NCBI GenBank assembly: GCA_009746045.1 | Contig: RPFO01000030.1 | Span: forward strand, 1 to 64,000 | Direction: 5' to 3' | Length of the DNA: 64,000 nt | DNA from: Mesostigma viride | Lineage: Eukaryota; Streptophyta; Mesostigmatophyceae; Mesostigmatales; Mesostigmataceae | In this document: piece by piece, positions 1 through 9,673 of the stretch | Numbering within the stretch: position 1 is the first letter of the stretch | Layout of the letters: the number at the start of each line of letters is the position of its first letter | Position numbers and translations under genes: made by a program | The notes under the pieces: model-generated | Told to the model about the DNA's origin: nothing | The model's input: the letters and a program-made list of their open reading frames with translations, nothing else | The model's database searches: none

Positions 1-25
1 GAAAAAAAAGAAAAGGAGGGAAGAT

Positions 26-662
26 CAAATTTCTAAAATTGCTACCCTGTTTGCCGATCTCATCTCCTAGAGGCTCCGGCATTTCTGTCCCTGGGAATGT
101 CCGGCATTGAGTCACGTCCACCAAGGTCGAAGCATAATATCCTTCAGACAATCTGCACGCTCACACCTTGCGTGTGAGTGGCCCAGCAAACATTGCGTCT
201 AATCGTTCCTTTCTAGAAGAAATCCCTTTGTAGGGCTGCCAGCGATTTCGCATTCATTCCAGCGATCTGGCTCCGCACCGCAAATTGTCCTTTTCCATTT
301 TCTGTCCAGTCCTCATAACGTTGACCCGCTATTCTACACCACAAAGACACCTGGCCTGTCAATAGCCTCGGCGCTGTTGAAGTCCAGCAGTCCAGCTTCA
401 GCTCCAGCTGTCCACTAACACGCGTATGATCCTCTCGACGCTGCGCACTTGTGCTGCCGTCCGCTCAAGTCAGTGCTGCGCGCCCAGCTGTGCCTGGCCC
501 GGCGCGCGCACGTACACTTTCGTCCGCTCTTATGCTGCAAGTGCTAGTGTCCCCCCCGGTCACTAGCCTTTGTCGAAAATGCGTAGAAAACAAATTCCTT
601 GCGCACGTCACCGGTCTTGTGCATAGTGGGCGCCGCGGATGACATAGCTCGCGTCCGTGACA
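26..662 (-). repeat. Left LTR (3' LTR of the Gypsy element)
   Basis: This stretch matches 11966-12604 in direct orientation, with a scatter of substitutions and small indels (about 97 percent by eye). Both copies end with CGTGACA before diverging at 664 and 12606, so in the element's own sense the LTR begins TGTCAC, fitting the TG...CA rule. It ends 171 bp beyond the integrase stop. The outer boundary is uncertain because the window starts there. Confidence 0.8.
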
Positions 663-713
663 GCTGTCGCGTCTGCGTGCCACAATCTCCGGCGCCACCA
701 TGGCGGCTGGCCA

Positions 714-748
714 CTCAGCTTAATTTGGTAAAACCCAAATGAGCTGAG
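714..748. other. Imperfect hairpin between integrase stop and LTR
   Basis: CTCAGCT at 714-720 is the reverse complement of AGCTGAG at 742-748, and the A/T-rich inner parts also pair (AATTTGG with CCCAAAT). It lies in the short 3' untranslated region of the Gypsy element. A role in transcript ending or packaging is only a guess. Confidence 0.5.
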
Positions 749-833
749 CTGACGTGCCTGCCTTAACTGCATGCCCTGTGGGGTGGGCGAGGACCTGTCC
801 CATGATTCCCCCCCTCGCTGGCGACCGGCCCCA

Positions 834-2345
834 TCACGAAGACAGCGATCGTACCAAGACAAGGGCAGCGGTGACCGCAGTCAAGCTGCGGGAGGTAAAC
901 TGCGCAGCGGTGCACACTGGACAAAACCAATCCCCCTCCGGAATGCTGGTGACCACTGGCTGCAAGCACTGCATGTGCCAACCACAGTTACACTGATCAC
1001 ACAATAACATGGACTCCGCCTGATCGACCCGGTGACAAACCTGACACTGGGCGTCCTTGACTCGGCGAGACGTGTGCGGTTGGAGGTCGTGGACCAAATT
1101 GGGCAGCGAGCAGGGACTGAGATTGCTGAGGTTGTCAGTCGTACGGCTCCCGTCGGCGCCCTCCAAAATTGCCACTCCCGATGGTTTGATAGCCACAATG
1201 CGCAAAATGGTGGGCCCCGCCTCCACATCCAAAGTGTGCTTCAGCTGAGTGCGCAGGAAAACATACTGCCCTGGCCTAAACCGCAGCTGGCGAGCCATGT
1301 ATGCGCCCCCCCGGCGCTGAGCGTAGCGCAGGGAGTCCCTGTGCTGAGCAATGAACAAGTTGTTCATCGCGATGGGCATGACCTTCTTAAAAGTCTCTGC
1401 CCTGGCCAGCACCTCAACCAAAAATTGCTGAGCGTTGTCGAAGGCCATGGGTTCGGGGTGCGCAACCTGTGCCTCCGTAGGCAAAAGAGGATTACGCCCG
1501 AACAGAAGGAAATACGGGGAGAAGGTAGCGAGAGACTCCTGGGGAGACATGCGATAACCCATGGCAATCCATGCCAACTCGCGATCCCACCTGGCCGACT
1601 CCGGCACCTGCAGGCTCCACTTGCGCAGCGCCTGCTTGACGGTCTGCACCAATCTCTCAGCCAAACCATTGGCCTGAGGATGCTCCCGAGAAGTGCGACG
1701 GTGATCAATAAGACATCCATCCAGCAACTCCTGGAACTCACCCCTGAACTCACCACCCTGGTCCGTGACTACCTCCGCGGGAGCCCCAAACCTGGTTATG
1801 ATGTCCGCAAAATGCTTCGCTGTGGTAGCGGCATGCTTGTCAGCAATGGGGATCAACTCAACCCATTTGCTAAAGCTCTCCACGCATACCATGACATAGA
1901 GGTTGCCGTCAGGGCTCTCCTGAAACGGCCCGCACAGATCGACGTGCCAGCGATAAAACAAGCCCTTGATGGGAAGCGACATCAGCTCCTTGGCACCATG
2001 ATCTGCGCTAAAGTTAGCCTTGGTTCGAGCACACGGGACACAGCTGGCCACTACCTGGGCCACCGTGTGTCGCATGTTATTCCACCAATAGCTGGTCCGT
2101 ACGAGGCTGAGCGTGCGATTGCCACCCAAGTGACCATACCGCTCGTGGTACGCCTGCACTATAGCAACGCGCTTGTCAGGCGGTGGGACGACCACCCTAC
2201 GCTTGCCCAACAGCTTGTACAAAACCCCATCTTCCCAACCATAGGTTGCAGCCCTGTGCTGCACCCTGTTCAACTCCGTCGCCTTCTGAGCAGGAGTCCA
2301 ATCGACTGGAGTAGGAGTCAAGACAGCACCCTGCACTTGCTCCAA
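834..2345 (-). pseudogene. Gypsy integrase with C-terminal PHD finger
   Basis: Fifth frame segment of the polyprotein. The zinc-binding HHCC region is visible (HERYGHLGGNR ... CVPCARTK), followed by the catalytic core: D in WHVDLCGPF (about 1937), D in VVTDQGGEF (about 1760) and E in NGLAERLVQ (about 1660). After the core comes a stretch with a GPT motif where Gypsy elements often carry a GPY/F module, then a PHD finger at residues 434-478. The segment ends SLSS-stop at 834. It is joined to the RT-RNase H segment across an offset near 2344-2346, where one extra base in a short T run (minus strand) would make the frame continuous. Function: insertion of the cDNA into host chromatin. Confidence 0.9.
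912..1046 (-). other. PHD finger at the integrase C-terminus
   Basis: The pattern is C-x2-C, C-x2-C, H-x2-C, C-x2-C: CQVC, then CDQC, then the WHMQC segment, then WFCPVC. It has the aromatic and acidic residues typical of PHD zinc fingers (LLCDQCNCGWH, GDWFCPVC). PHD fingers of this class commonly read the histone H3 tail. Many Gypsy elements have a chromodomain in this place, so a tethering role at defined chromatin is a reasonable inference. Ligand and methylation preference cannot be read from sequence alone. Confidence 0.88.
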
Positions 2346-3685
2346 ACTCGACCATCTAGCCAGATATCAGCGGTGTAGCAATCAGCAAGAGAGCTACGCG
2401 CTAAGAGAGCCTGCACAGCGATCAGCTGCTGCAGAGAAGGATCAATGTCAAAGGACAGAGACCTACCCTCTTCCATAGCGCACACAGCTTTGGATGGCGT
2501 GAATGGCGACGGCCGCACCGGGTCGTCGCTGATGCCGAAGTCCGCCACAGAGTACTCGACACTGCGCCACCACGCCTCCTCCTCATCGTCGGCCGCATAC
2601 CCAGCAGCGTTCACAAAGACCACAGAACCAGACGAGCCCTCGGCACCCATGGCCCGGGCTCCAGTGTGGTCAACAGTGGTAGGCATGGCGTATCGGGATA
2701 GCACATCGGCGTTGACATGGTCCTTGCCGGCCCGATGCACAATGGTCATGTGGTACTCCTGGATAATCATGGCCCATCGGGCGAGCTTACCCGTCAGGTT
2801 GGTGTTGGTCATTAGCCACTGAAGCGGCTGGTGGTCTGTCACCAGAGTAAACACGCGCCCAAATAAATACGGGCGAAAGTGCTTGATGGCCCACACCACA
2901 GCCAGTGCCTCCCCCTCATAGGAAGAATACCGGCTCTCCGCTGGGTTGTTGCTGCGACTAGCATAAGCAATAACGTGCTCGCGCCCATCACCATCCTTTT
3001 GCGCCAAGACCGCACCCAGTCCTACCTTGGACCAGTCGGTATATAACACAAATGGCAAAGCATAGTCAGGGGCGCGCAGAATCGGTGCCGACGTGAGCTC
3101 CTGCTTGATTGTCTCGATGGCGCGTTGCTGTGCGGGACCCCACGCCCACACGCACCCCTTCTTGAGTAACTCGGTCAAGGGCTTCACCTTGCTGCTGAAG
3201 TTCTCAATGTAACCTCGGTAATAGCCAGCCAAACCCAAATACGCCCGCACCCCTGAGACATCCGTGGGTACGGCGGCCTGCGCAATGGATTCGACCTTGG
3301 CGGCATCAGGCGTCCGGCCACCCGGCACAATCTGATGACCAAGGAATGAGAGGGTCCGCTGGGCGAACTTGCACTTCTCAGGGTGCAGCCGCATATTATG
3401 CTCCTCGAGAGCCAAGCGAACCTGCTCCAAGTGCGCCAGGTGCTCCTCAAATGTCGCGCTAAAGACGATTACATCATCAATGTAACAAGCGGCGAAAGGA
3501 AGACCTGCAAGCACTTTGTCCATAGCTCGTTGGAAAACAGCACTAGCGTTGCGGTGCCCAAAGGGCATGCGCACCCACTCATACAAATTGCCGCCCCCCC
3601 AGAATGCAAGCTTCCGCTGATCCTCCGGCGCAACTGCGATCTGATGAAAGCCGCTACGCAGGTCCAGCGAGGACACAAACTTCAC
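2318..3685 (-). pseudogene. Gypsy reverse transcriptase and RNase H
   Basis: Fourth frame segment. RT motifs are clear: FVSSLDLRSGFHQI (catalytic Asp), MPFGHRNASAVFQRAMD, then ACYIDDVIVF with the YIDD catalytic box at about 3462-3490, then FLGHQI. RNase H follows, with LYTDWSKVGLGAVLAQ, the LVTDHQPLQW motif and HVNADVLSRY. The tail after about residue 345 is an acidic linker leading into integrase. The segment starts across a one-base offset near 3703 from the upstream RT fingers (a WIRYLLM-stop end in one frame against MKFVSSLDL in the next). Role: copies the element RNA into cDNA. Confidence 0.92.
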
Positions 3686-3981
3686 ATGAGGAGATATCTT
3701 ATCCAGACATCATCCACACGTGGCATGGGGTAACGGTCCACGGGTGTGTGTGCATTCAGCAACCGCAGATCGGTGGCCATGCGCATACCCGTCCATGCCC
3801 CGGTGATAGCGTCCTTCTTGGGCGCAACGACAACGGCAGCAGCATAGCTGGAGGAAGATTGCCTGATGATACCGGCATCCTCTAACTCCTTGCATTGCTC
3901 GGCTACAAAATCCAACTCGGCCTGACTCAGGCGATGCTGGCGTCGGAACAAAGGAGTGTCAGTGTCCAATGGAACACGCAT
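3682..3981 (-). pseudogene. Gypsy RT fingers segment
   Basis: Short frame segment with the start of the RT domain: VPLDTDTPLFRRQHRLS, then an SSSYAAAVVVAPKKD motif and MATDLRLLNAHTPVDRYPMP, which match the first RT motifs of Ty3/Gypsy polymerases. It is out of frame with both neighbours by one base each way (offsets near 3985-3987 and 3703-3704). It is part of the polyprotein, not a separate gene. Confidence 0.88.
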
Positions 3982-4853
3982 GGTCCCACCATTGAAACAC
4001 CCCAGTTCATCACTTGTGAAAGCGAAGGCCCCCCTTGCAGTGCCTTTAGCATGGCTGAGCGCTGCGCATCAGAAAGGTGTTCGCCAATAGCCCAGGGGTG
4101 CGTATCCGCGGGATCACCCACAGCTACCGCATGTGCCTCAAGATGCGGCGCCCTAGCCGCATCGTCGTGGAACAAGGAAAAGGCTGCCACACCTGGTGTG
4201 ACACCCACCGCCGGAGCCTCGCGTGCCGCACGGTGTATTACCCGATGCAGCGTGGGCTCGCCGGCCAGCACGGTGCTGGTCAGCAGGGCGGTCATGAGAA
4301 TGATAGTCCACACCTGTCGCAGACGCCACCCCCATGCTGATGAAGTCCCCGTCGCTGCAGGGCGCTTCAGTTTGGCTGCGCGCGCCTCAACCTGCTGAGG
4401 CGGATTGGCTGGGGACGCCCCCCCAGACTGGCGCACGGCAACCGATGCAAGCAGCACATACCCGACCTGCAACACCGACATAGCCTGGCCTATCAAAGAC
4501 CAGCGCTCACTCTCGAGCACGCCCGGCAGCGCCGAGGCCCCGACATGAAAACCCATGCTGGCCTCACGAAATTCTGCGGGTGGCTGCACCAACAGACCGG
4601 TGGTAGTGTCCCAAACGAGACCCTTACCCCGATCACGGTATGCTGTCGACCCTTGGTAACTGACCAGGGTCGGCAGTGCACACATGGGGCTCCCGACCCG
4701 GTTGACGCGTGCATACGGTGGGCGATCCTCGCTATCCACCTTCTGCGTGACTAGGTGGGAAGGCAATGCTACCTCCGCAGACACACTCGGATGCTGCCTT
4801 GCTACGGCCCCAAGACCGCCTGCACACCGGTCGCACACGCCACGTTGGTCCAA
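3927..4853 (-). pseudogene. Methyltransferase C-terminus and linker to RT
   Basis: This segment continues the methyltransferase in another frame. It contains a motif IX-like stretch (ALPTLVSYQGSTAYRDRGKG), the target-recognition and C-terminal LVWDTTTGLLVQPP and ASMGF elements, and motif X (RWSLIGQAMSV at about 4483-4515). Then comes a region of about 130 residues with no recognised domain, including a hydrophobic stretch (VWTIILMTALLTSTVLAG), leading to RT. The offset from the upstream frame lies near 4808-4811, where one more G in a G4 run (minus strand) would remove the stop at 4802. Confidence 0.8.
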
Positions 4854-5410
4854 TAGGCACGCAAACGATGCGTGAGCCCACCCAGCCCTGCGTTGTCACA
4901 CACGATGGGCTCCCCCAGGAGTGCCACGATTGTAGCCCAGTCCTCCCGCACCGCCTGATGTGGGCTGTCACCCGCCACAACGTTCTCAAACAGATACGCA
5001 GGCGGATGGGGCTGACGCGACTGCAACAGTCCCACCACACGCAACAGTTCCCAGAACAGCGCGCTACGCGGATCGGCTAGCCCCCGCCCTTGCCCTGCCT
5101 GGCTCAGGCCCTGGCACTCCCAACCCGCAATTACCAAGTCGATGGCATGATGCCTGCGCAACAACTGCTGCACCTGCACCTCACCGATGGCTCGGATATC
5201 TTGAGGACATTCCCCAAACGGGTCACGCCATGCTGATGGCGGAAACTGCGCGGGATACTCTCGCGACAACACGCCACAGTGACTGAAGTACACCTGACGC
5301 GCCTTGTGCGATGGCTCTACCGCGATGAGTTTACGGCACACGCCGCCTGCGGCCAAAAAGCCTGCAATGCCCCCTCCGATCCCCGCAAACAGTTCCAACA
5401 CTACCGCACC
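4483..5410 (-). other. C5-cytosine DNA methyltransferase domain between protease and RT
   Basis: About 310 residues. Motif I is VLELFAGIGGG (5404 downward). Motif IV is GWECQGLSQAG with the catalytic Cys codon at 5114-5116; the usual Pro before the Cys is Glu here. DPRSALFWELL follows, then motif VI FENV (about 4985), motif VIII THRLRAYWTN, motif IX ALPTLVS and motif X LIGQAMSV. These are the hallmarks of C5-cytosine methyltransferases. The frame is broken once, between motifs VIII and IX. The likely role is methylation of CG or other cytosines on the element's own DNA or at its target, as shown for other retrotransposon-borne methyltransferases; that role is inferred for this copy. Confidence 0.93.
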
Positions 5411-7720
5411 CTTGGCAAAATCAGGGGCCTGCGGTAAGATTGCAGCAGAAAAATTACCTTGGGCCTCCGAGACACCCGGTTGCACCAAAGTGAGGCCATG
5501 GCTGGCCATCTGAGGAATGGTGACGACGGCTTCAGTCACCCGCTTGCGCATAGCCAGCTGCCGCGTGGACGTCACAGCATCCAGCGACCACTGCGTGCGC
5601 ATCTTGGCAATGCTCGCCGTTGGCTGAGGCAGCACCGTCCGATGCTTGTCCCACGCCGATGAGCCCGCCGCCCGTACCTCCACCATGCTGACCTCCACCA
5701 CGCCCGCAGCCGCTGAAGGGTTGAGGCGTGCAGCCCCGGCTGAAGAACTGAAGCATGAGACCGGCACACTGGCCCGCTTCAGGCCAGCCCCATCCCAATC
5801 AGGGATGTAAGATGCCTCCTCCGCCCTATAGTCCACCTGAACCATGGCGCGAGCAAGGACATCCACCCCGAGTAGTGCGGAATATCCACACTTGTTGACC
5901 ACCAGCGCATACGCGGACACGGTGGTCATGCTAGAGGCGCGCAACGGATTGAAAATCACGTTGACTTTAACCGCCGTCATAGCGTACGGCTTACTAGCCG
6001 GACCCTGCCAACCTGACACAGACACGGGGCTTTCCACTAAGCCACCGTTCTCGTAGGTCAGGTTCAGCATGGTGGCCAAGTCTGTGCTGATGACTAGCGG
6101 CTGAGCACCGCTATCAAGCTTGACTGCGCCAACCAACGGACATGTCACCATGTCGCTCCATACATCTCCACAGGCTCCAACTGCTTGGAACGCTATGGAC
6201 GGCTCACCATTGGGGTATGGAACCACCGTGGGAACCTGGGGAACTGCACTAGTGCGCTGCTGGCTACTTGTGCTGACCACTCCCGCTTGCACCACGGGCA
6301 CTGCGGCTTCTACCGGCTGACGCCCGTAGGTGACGGACTCAGAATTGCGCAAGGTGCGCACATCATGCCCATCTGCGAACAACTGGATCTCGGACACAAC
6401 CGACCCCAGCCACTCAACCCCCTTCTGCCCGAAGGTGTCGACCACCTGCCGTGCTGAAAACATGGGTACGTCCACAATGAACGGCATTGGGTACACAGGC
6501 GCCAATCGCCTACGCTGCTCCAGCCCAGCAGGGTTCGCATGCTCAAAAGCAGATTGCACCCCAGCCAGCGGCATAGAAAAGGACGCGGGCAACTGCCCGG
6601 CAGGCAACATGGGTGCCTGCTGAAAAGAAAGCGGGCTGCGTGCCTGCTTGCCTTTGGTAGCCTCCGCAGCGTTGATCTCGACGTCACCCGGCATGGGCGC
6701 CCAGAATGGGTCCTCCCGGTACACCGTCGCGAATTGGTTGGGGGGCGCCGTCGCCTCCTCACCATGCTTGATGGCAGCCACCTGGGCTTCCATCGAGTCG
6801 GTCTTGCCCGCCATCTCGGCGAAGTGGACCGTCTTGATGCCCGCGGCTGGACACTTGTTCATCAGGTGCCACTTCGTGTCTGCCCCATGCGGCTTCGTGC
6901 AGCGGCTTGGACACTCGCGACTAAGGTGCCCATCCTTGTCGCAAAGGTAACATTTACCGCGTGACGGGGTGGGTGCGCCCAGCGCGCCTTGCACGCCCTG
7001 CGCCTCCTGAGTCCCATCCGATGTCGGCGGACGACCGCCTCCGCCTCGACCACCACCGCGACCCCGACCACCGTAGCCACTGCCGCCGCCACCACGACTG
7101 ACACCGCCGCTGCCACCCTGACCGCCACCGCCGCTGCCCCCGTGACCGGCGTTGCCACCACCCTGAGTGCCGACATATTCACCGCGCCCCGCACCAGGCA
7201 GCCGCTGGCCACCCTTGACCGCGATGGCCTTCTCCATCTCAGCCATCTTCTTGCGCATCTCAGCCAGCTCAGACGAGATACCCTTCTCGCCTTCCGCACG
7301 CTTCCTGAGCAGCCGCTTGAATGCTGCACAGAGAGTCACCAAAGTCCACTCCCCACCGGGCGGCTCCGGAAGATCGATGGCCAGCAGGGGCACTGCACTC
7401 CGCCATAACCGGCAAGCCTTGGTCTGCGTATAATCAGGCACTTTGCCCGCAAACGCGAGGAGCCGGTCAAGGGAGAAAGCCGGATCCTCACCCTCGGCGA
7501 CGGTGAACGCTCCATTCCATTCCGCGATGGCCTTGACGTGCTCAACTGGGTACTCCAGCCGCAGTTGCTGCCACAGCTGCTCTGCCGGGTCGACATCGAA
7601 GATGATCGAGTCGAGATCCGGTGTGCCCATGTCCGTGAGCGCAAACCAGATGTCCGTGCGATGACACCGGTCCACGAGCGCTCGGTAATGCTGGACCAAA
7701 ACCTGGACCTTCTTCTTGGT
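4802..7720 (-). pseudogene. Gypsy gag C-terminus, CCHC knuckle, protease, methyltransferase N-terminus
   Basis: The longest frame segment (about 970 residues). It begins in the gag capsid-like region, then a short coiled coil, then a glycine/RGG-rich stretch (about 7035-7170), then a canonical retroviral-type zinc knuckle CYLCDKDGHLSREC (C-x2-C-x4-H-x4-C, about 6906-6956). The aspartic protease follows: the active-site motif VKLDSGAQPLVIS (about 6090-6130) and the flap-side ALLGVDVLARA. Methyltransferase motifs I to VIII fill the last 200 residues. The first codon is not ATG because the frame is continued from upstream gag across a T6 run (7731-7736 on the plus strand is A6). Confidence 0.88.
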
Positions 7721-8970
7721 CAGGTCATGGAAAAAAGGTGAATAAAATCCATCACCATCTCATGGCGAAGAGGATACCCCGAGGCATAACGATAAGTGTT
7801 ACAATGAGCTCGGAAGAGCTCATAGGCTTCCTCTAAAGTCGCACCCGTGCCTGCTGAGGTGAACTTCTCGCGAAGCTCCACCTTGGGCAGCGATGGCACA
7901 CGAGTGGATTCGCCATGCACGCCGTACGGCATGCGGTGGGGTCGCTGGACGTCGTCGCCCTCACCCCATGGTATGCTGGCTACCTCCCGATCGACTTGGC
8001 CCCAGCCGAAGTCTGACCGAGTGCCGCCAAGCCTGGGCCGCCCTGCGGTGCCACCCAACGGCGTTGCTGCCGCCGTCATGGGTGGCCGACCTGTGCTAAA
8101 CAAGCCACCTGATGCTCCCCCCCTGGGGGCTGCACCATACCCGCCGCGCCACGATAACGTGCCTTGGTTGGGTGCCCGTAGGTTCCCCCCCAGCGTATAA
8201 GATGCGTCGGCAGTCGACCGGGTGCCTACCCGACCGACGTTCGGCTGCAGCTCGTCATCCTGCGCCATTTCCCCGTCGCCCCGCCGTTGACCGCTTGGTC
8301 CGACGCGTGGCTGACTGGGCTCAACGTTGCGTAGTGGACCTGTCCCACTGCGCTCTTCGTCGAAGTGTCCGCGTTGGTCGCGCAGCGCCTCATGTCGCCG
8401 CGCTTCCTCGGCAGCGGCCTCCTCGTCGGCAGCCTGCCTGGCCTCGGCGTCGCGTTGGGCCGCAGCTTGGCAGGCGCGTGCAGCTTCCGTGGTTGCCTCC
8501 GCCTGCCGCCGTTGCTCAGCGCGCTCCGTAGCACGCCTCGCTTCAGCCGTAGATTCCGCGCGCTCCAAAGCAAGTCGCACAGTTTCTTCAACAAGCGTCG
8601 CCTGTTGCGATAACTGCGTCGCTTGCTGAGCTCGGAGTGCCGCCAGCTCTGCCGCTTGCTCTTGCAGCAGGCGCAGCACTTGGGTAAGAGCACCACCGTC
8701 CCCTGCCGAAGAAAGGGAAGGCGCTCCATTACCTAACAAAGCGGTGTCCGCACTAGTGCCGAGACGACCGCTGGGCGGGTCAGTTGCTTGACCGCCCGTA
8801 GCTGCCGGCGCTGACCCACCACTGCCTGATGCTGTGGGGTCAGTTCCTGACATGTTGATGGTGGTATCGACCCTGGAGAGCTCCTGCCCGTCGGTGTCGA
8901 CGCCCGTGTTGGCACAGCCTGCGTGGCTTGCCAAAAACGCTGTGACCGACCTAGTGTGATATGACATAAA
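7720..8970 (-). pseudogene. Gypsy gag N-terminal part
   Basis: First frame segment of the polyprotein. ATG at 8968-8970 (residues MSYHTRSV) is the first Met; a second good candidate begins MSGTDPTAS. A Gly/Ala/Ser-rich start is followed by a long Ala/Glu/Arg/Gln coiled coil (about 8290-8680), then a basic linker and a region with VPSLPKVELREKF that resembles the start of a gag capsid fold. The frame closes with TGA at 7720, just after a T6 run, and the next frame carries on the capsid-like sequence. Role: particle assembly and RNA packaging (by family). Confidence 0.75.
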
Positions 8971-9673
8971 CTGCCACAACCACTACCAAGTTGCAACGGT
9001 CTAATCTGAAAGACTTAATGGTTGATCAGGCCACTATGTGTGCTAGTCTTCCCTAGAAAACTGCACACCGTCTCTCTTTGCTGAAATGAAAATGTTCCTT
9101 TGCAGATGGAGGTAGTCTCTTCGAGTAATGAAAAGAGGGCTCTCAGCCGAGGACAAGGAACTGTCCCTCGTGCCTGATGACCACCTTATTGATCCCCTTG
9201 TGTACCGTCGCGTGCCGCGTTTGAATATCCTTGCTGGGGCGTTAGCTAGACGCTCCAACTACTCTAATTGCGACAATATGATGGTGCAAGAGGATGCTTT
9301 TGCCTCCCCTGCTATAGAACAATGCTTTCACAACACACACTTTGCACAGTCTGATGATGAAGCCGCACATGCGGAATTTATTGAGAAAGTTAATACGATT
9401 ACAACACGTTGATAGTCTCAACATCGATGCACTCCATGCTCACGAGCCCGCAGTTAGGCAGCGCTCCATGACATGCTACCGGCCTTGCTCCCAAGGAAAG
9501 GGAGAAACACGAAGGCCACTAACGAGAAACTCGAAGAGACTACACGCTGCGTGAGAGTCCTCTTCGACTATGAACCAAACCATTCGTCATGCCACACGCA
9601 TGACACACGCCACACTTGTCAGTCCAGCCAGGAATGCCAAAACTATCTTGCTGCCTGAACCATGCATATAGAA
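8971..9673 (-). other. Gypsy leader, part next to gag
   Basis: This untranslated stretch between the gag start and the insertion point of the RLE element continues at 11887-11965 before the right LTR. No tRNA-primer site could be assigned with confidence. A 94-codon plus-strand frame at 9128-9412 is open but matches nothing recognised and lies antisense to the element. Confidence 0.5.
9662..9673. repeat. 12-bp duplication flanking the RLE element
   Basis: ATGCATATAGAA occurs at 9662-9673 and again at 11887-11898, exactly bracketing the plus-strand non-LTR element. This is a likely target-site duplication made on insertion. The next 10 bases are also similar (CCCGAGCTCC and ACCGAGTTCC), so the duplication may be longer and slightly diverged. 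Confidence 0.65.

Noticed and set aside
26-662. The 640-bp repeat as the 5' part of the LINE rather than an LTR
   Set aside because: The repeat flanks the whole Gypsy interior, ends in CA at the same base in both copies, and the LINE similarity begins only after it; the LTR reading explains more.
1032-2378. 448-codon plus-strand open frame
   Set aside because: It is the antisense of the integrase; the minus strand shows conserved catalytic and zinc motifs.
9128-9412. 94-codon plus-strand frame in the Gypsy leader
   Set aside because: No similarity recognised and no evidence of expression; kept only as a remark on the leader.
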